Translations under genes and position numbers: made by a program
In this document: positions 59,956-64,000 of the stretch, piece by piece
How positions within the stretch are numbered: the first letter of the stretch is position 1
Layout of the letters: every line of letters begins with the position of its first letter
Origin: an uncultured Lewinella sp.
Lineage (GTDB): Bacteria; Bacteroidota; Bacteroidia; Chitinophagales; Saprospiraceae
Direction of reading: 5' to 3'
DNA: 64,000 nt
Assembly (NCBI GenBank): GCA_913057725.1
Contig: CAJXOS010000018.1
Coordinates: forward strand, 1-64,000
The notes under the pieces: model-generated
Databases searched by the model: none
What the model saw: the letters and a program-made list of their open reading frames with translations, nothing else
Told to the model about the DNA's origin: nothing

Positions 59956-61425
59956 TCAAAAAATGTTGTTGTCATAGGTGCGGGCTTTGCTGGTTTAGCA
60001 GCAGCGTCTAGCTTGGCTCAGAAAGGTTATCAGGTTACCATTCTGGAAAAGAATAGTGGGCCTGGTGGTCGAGCGCGTCAGTACAAAGAACAAGGCTTTA
60101 CCTTCGATATGGGGCCGAGTTGGTACTGGATGCCCGAAGTGTTTGAGAACTATTTCCAATGCTTTGGTAAATCAACCTCCGATTATTACGACCTCATTCG
60201 TTTAGACCCTTCCTACATCGTCTACTTTGAGGATGGGGAAGAAATGGAGGTGCCAGCAAAGATGGAAGAACTATACGCGATGTTCGAATCTTACGAGGCA
60301 GGCAGCAGCGCTAAGCTCAAGCAGTTTCTTTCTGAGGCCGCCTATAAGTATAAGGTAGGTATGAACGAGTTTGTGTTCAAGCCGAGTCACAACATCCTCG
60401 AATTTGCTGATCCTCGTATTCTCTTAAGCTTATTTAGATTAGAAATGTTCTCAAGCATTTCTACATCTATCCGGAAGCTGTTTAAGAATGATAAGCTCAT
60501 CAAGTTGCTCGAGTTTCCTGTTCTTTTTCTTGGCGCTACTCCGCAGAAAACGCCAGCACTGTATAGTCTGATGAATTATGCTGACCTCGCTCTTGGTACG
60601 TGGTACCCAAAAGGGGGAATGCACGAAATCGTCAAGGCCATGGTGAGCCTGGCTGAGGAACTTGGCGTTGAGATCAAGTACGACGAGGAGGTCAAGGAGA
60701 TAATTGTCCCTAATGGTCATGCGACGCAAGTAATCACTGCTAACAACAGATATACTGTTGACGCCGTAGTTGGTGGTGCTGATTACCATCATCTGGAGCA
60801 AGCTGTATTGCCTCCAAAACTTAGAAACTATACAGAGTCCTATTGGCAGAAACGAACCATGGCGCCTTCAAGCCTATTGTTCTATGTTGGCGTTGATAAG
60901 AAGCTGCCTGGGCTTCATCACCATAACTTGTTCTTTGATGAAGATTTCGGGCTGCATGCGCACGAAATTTACGAAGAGCCCAAATGGCCATCTAGGCCAT
61001 TGTTCTACGTCTGTGCGCCATCGGTAACCGACGACTCAGTAGCACCAGCTGACCATGAGAATTTATTCTTCCTCATACCATTGGCCCCCGATCTGGAAGA
61101 TACCGATGAGCTACGCGAAAAGTATTTCGATATCATCGTAGATCGCTTTGAGGCGATAACGGGTCATGCTATCCGCGACCATATCATCTACAAGCGTTCC
61201 TATGCGCACCGCGATTTCAAAAAGGATTATCACGCCTTCAAAGGCAATGCTTATGGGCTTGCTAATACTTTGCTCCAAACAGCATTTCTCAAGCCCAAAA
61301 TGCGCAATAAAAAAGTGAGCAACCTCTTCTACACCGGACAACTAACGACACCTGGCCCTGGTGTGCCGCCGTCCTTGATTTCCGGCCAAGTTGTGGCGGA
61401 AGAGGTAGACAAAATTCTGCATTAA
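59953..61425 (+). CDS. crtI: Phytoene desaturase family protein
   Basis: VVVIGAGFAGLAAASSLAQKGYQVTILEKNSGPGGRARQ, C-terminal GQLTTPGPGVPPSLISGQVVAEEV; TTG start. Confidence 0.95.
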   Translation: MSKNVVVIGAGFAGLAAASSLAQKGYQVTILEKNSGPGGRARQYKEQGFTFDMGPSWYWMPEVFENYFQCFGKSTSDYYDLIRLDPSYIVYFEDGEEMEVPAKMEELYAMFESYEAGSSAKLKQFLSEAAYKYKVGMNEFVFKPSHNILEFADPRILLSLFRLEMFSSISTSIRKLFKNDKLIKLLEFPVLFLGATPQKTPALYSLMNYADLALGTWYPKGGMHEIVKAMVSLAEELGVEIKYDEEVKEIIVPNGHATQVITANNRYTVDAVVGGADYHHLEQAVLPPKLRNYTESYWQKRTMAPSSLLFYVGVDKKLPGLHHHNLFFDEDFGLHAHEIYEEPKWPSRPLFYVCAPSVTDDSVAPADHENLFFLIPLAPDLEDTDELREKYFDIIVDRFEAITGHAIRDHIIYKRSYAHRDFKKDYHAFKGNAYGLANTLLQTAFLKPKMRNKKVSNLFYTGQLTTPGPGVPPSLISGQVVAEEVDKILH

Positions 61426-61465
61426 TCTTTGGTAAACTTTCACCAAGTAAAAACCTAAGTCCACT

Positions 61466-62302
61466 ATGTTTGAGTTGTATCGTAAAGTGTGTATGGAGTC
61501 TAGCAAGCTGATCACTCAGCGCTACAGTACTTCTTTCTCACTAGGAATCCGTGTGTTTGACAAGCGCTTCCGCAATCCTATTTATGCTATTTATGGTTTT
61601 GTGCGTTTCGCCGATGAAATCGTTGATACTTTTCACGATTATCCTAAGGCTGAATTGCTATCCCGTTTCTGGAAAGACACATATGTAGCCATAGAAGAGG
61701 GAATTAGTCTTAACCCCGTTCTTCAGTCGTTCCAAGAGGTTGTCAATAAGTACAATATTGAAAGAGAGCTTATCGATGCCTTTTTGCGTAGCATGGAGAT
61801 GGACCTTCACGAGAATACCTATGATCAAGCAGGTTACGAAGAGTACATTTATGGCTCTGCTGAAGTGGTAGGGTTGATGTGCCTACGGGTCTTCTGCGAA
61901 GGTGACAATGAAAAGTATGAATCCTTGAAAGACTCCGCACGGAGCTTAGGTTCTGCTTTCCAAAAAGTCAACTTCTTGCGTGATTTGAAGAGCGACTTTG
62001 ATGATCGTGGGCGCGTTTATTTTCCAGGTGTGGATTTTACGGAATTTACGGCTGACGCAAAGGCGCAAATCGAGGCTGATATCCGTAGGGATTTTGATCA
62101 TGCTTATCAAGGTATTATCCGTTTGCCAGAGGGAGCTCGCTTCGGGGTTTACCTGGCGTATGTGTACTACTTGAATTTGTTGAAAAAGATTAAACAATCT
62201 CCTGCTCATCGAGTAGCTGAGGAGCGGATCCGTGTTAATGATGGTCGTAAGATGGTCTTACTCTTCAGTAGTGCGGTGCGCAATAGTTTGAATCTACTAT
62301 AA
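61466..62302 (+). CDS. crtB: Phytoene/squalene synthase
   Basis: RFADEIVDTFHD, AFQKVNFLRDLKSDFDDRGRVYFP. Confidence 0.95.
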   Translation: MFELYRKVCMESSKLITQRYSTSFSLGIRVFDKRFRNPIYAIYGFVRFADEIVDTFHDYPKAELLSRFWKDTYVAIEEGISLNPVLQSFQEVVNKYNIERELIDAFLRSMEMDLHENTYDQAGYEEYIYGSAEVVGLMCLRVFCEGDNEKYESLKDSARSLGSAFQKVNFLRDLKSDFDDRGRVYFPGVDFTEFTADAKAQIEADIRRDFDHAYQGIIRLPEGARFGVYLAYVYYLNLLKKIKQSPAHRVAEERIRVNDGRKMVLLFSSAVRNSLNLL

Positions 62303-62304
62303 AT

Positions 62305-63000
62305 ATGGCTGAACTGGCAAGTAAAATAAACCGGCGTCTTGAGTACTGGACCACTCGTTTAGAGTTAAGTCAAGCGGAGTTGTTTTTTGCTGTTTTTCTG
62401 GTGTTTTCGTTTCTGTCAGGTGTGCAGGCTCACTTAATGCCTGCGGTATATCCGCTGACTACTCAGATCACCGATTTTTTACTGCTGGTTGTTTGCTTGC
62501 CAATACTGTATTTCATTCACCAGAAGCACCAAGATTTTCGTCTCCTTTGGTGGGTAGCAGTTACTTACTGGGGAACCTTTTTTATTGAGGTGGCTGGTGT
62601 TGCAACCGGACGAATATTTGGCGTCTACCATTATGGTGCCACAATGTGGATTCAATGGTTGGATGTTCCCCTTGTTATAGCACTCAACTGGACATTACTG
62701 ATACTTGCTACTAACGACCTTGCTGCCCGTTTTCTTTCTTCCCCCTTGTTGGCTGCGGTCGTTGCTAGTGCGCTTATTGCACTCTATGACTTATGTATTG
62801 AACCAGTTGCCGTAGCATTAGATTATTGGCAATGGGCTGGAGGCATAATTCCAACCCAAAATTACATAGCATGGTCGTTGGTGGCACTTTTCTTTAGCAT
62901 TCCCTTACAGCTTCTACAGATACGTTTTCGGCACCCCTTGTTGCCCATTTATGCTGGCGCACAATTGGTGTTTTTCCTCCTGTTATTATTGTTCTTCTAA
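62305..63000 (+). CDS. Carotenoid biosynthesis membrane protein (CruF-like, 1',2'-hydratase family)
   Basis: Multi-TM, GVATGRIFGVYHYG, ALYDLCIEPVAVALDYWQW; cluster context. Confidence 0.8.
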   Translation: MAELASKINRRLEYWTTRLELSQAELFFAVFLVFSFLSGVQAHLMPAVYPLTTQITDFLLLVVCLPILYFIHQKHQDFRLLWWVAVTYWGTFFIEVAGVATGRIFGVYHYGATMWIQWLDVPLVIALNWTLLILATNDLAARFLSSPLLAAVVASALIALYDLCIEPVAVALDYWQWAGGIIPTQNYIAWSLVALFFSIPLQLLQIRFRHPLLPIYAGAQLVFFLLLLLFF

Positions 63001-63012
63001 ACGAACGCTTAG

Positions 63013-64000
63013 ATGGCATCCGTAGAAAAGCATTATGATTTCATAGTTACCGGAGCTGGCGCGGCTGGCCGTAGCTTTGTGTATCAGCTTTTACATTCTC
63101 CACTAAAGCATAGTCGAGTACTGCTGATCGATCAGGAACGTAAACAATCTGATGATCGGACTTGGTGTTTTTGGGAAAGTACGCCAGGCCCCTTTGAAGA
63201 GATCGTACACTATTCCTGGCCAAAATTATGGTTCCATACCTATGATTATACCAGGCAATTGGATATTGCTCCGTTCTCCTATAAGATGATAAAGGCGGCA
63301 GACTATTACAGCTATACGGATGAATGCTTTGCTAAGCATAAAAACGTAGTCTCTATTATAGCGGATGTAGCGTCAGTTGAGGAGTTGCCCGATCAGAAAG
63401 GAGTCCTTGTACATACGAGTGAGGGAGACTTCTCTGCGCCATGGTGTATCAATAGTATATGGAGGGGTACAATTGATAAGAGTAAGGTGCAATACCTAGA
63501 CCAGCATTTTAAGGGCTGGTTCGTACGAACGAAAGAACCAATCTTTAAAGATGGTGATGCCACCTTGATGGACTTCAGAGTGCCACAGCATGATGACTTC
63601 CGTTTTATGTATGTATTTCCAGATACCCCCAATACAGCTCTATTTGAGTTAGCCATCTTTTCTAACGAGCATCTTTCTTCAGATGGCTATGATGAAATCA
63701 TCCGTACTTATATAAAGGAGTGTTGGTCGCATATAGGAGAATTTGAGATCGTGCGGGAGGAACAGGGTGTGATACCGATGACGGACTATTCTTTTTCGAC
63801 CCGTAACGGCCCCATTATACATGTCGGAACAGCAGGCGGTGATACCAGAGCCTCTACAGGCTACACCTTTTTATATATACACCGTCGTATCCAACGGTTG
63901 CTTCAAGCTCTGGCTAAAGGCGATAATAGACTTGGTGATTTGAATTGGTTTGACCAACGACACCAATACTATGATAGCCTAATGCTAAAGGTGCTGGCGG
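63013..64000 (+). CDS. crtY: Lycopene beta-cyclase (partial, runs off right edge; absent from the ORF track)
   Basis: MASVEKHYDFIVTGAGAAGRSFVYQLL...DDRTWCFWE..., GVIPMTDYSFSTRNGPIIHVGTAGGDTRASTGYTFLYIHRRIQRL. Confidence 0.92.
   Translation, partial: MASVEKHYDFIVTGAGAAGRSFVYQLLHSPLKHSRVLLIDQERKQSDDRTWCFWESTPGPFEEIVHYSWPKLWFHTYDYTRQLDIAPFSYKMIKAADYYSYTDECFAKHKNVVSIIADVASVEELPDQKGVLVHTSEGDFSAPWCINSIWRGTIDKSKVQYLDQHFKGWFVRTKEPIFKDGDATLMDFRVPQHDDFRFMYVFPDTPNTALFELAIFSNEHLSSDGYDEIIRTYIKECWSHIGEFEIVREEQGVIPMTDYSFSTRNGPIIHVGTAGGDTRASTGYTFLYIHRRIQRLLQALAKGDNRLGDLNWFDQRHQYYDSLMLKVLA

Overview
64-kb chromosomal window from a Bacteroidetes-type genome, probably Saprospiraceae-like: there are several type IX secretion (T9SS) sorting domains, a GLPGLI protein, carboxypeptidase-regulatory-like/TonB-type barrels and LES-type lipoproteins. 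Most of it is ordinary: HK/RR, lipid A genes (lpxD-like, lptC, lpxK), lon, pth, rRNA methyltransferase, transporters and hydrolases. A carotenoid cluster (crtI-crtB-cruF-like-crtY) runs off the right edge. The accessory part is about 27.4-43 kb. It holds paralogous surface-lipoprotein genes, a block with anomalous ATA-Ile codon usage, a divergent pair (T9SS-exported S8-like protease / membrane-anchored TPR-CHAT protease) whose facing N-terminal halves lie in an AT-rich island, and an intact IS element with 18-bp TIRs and a 6-bp TSD. The most unusual non-coding signal is a three-copy dispersed element with conserved sequence boxes around hairpins whose stems differ in sequence but keep pairing. 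No tRNA, rRNA or CRISPR array was recognised. All family calls come from reading the sequence; no searches were run.
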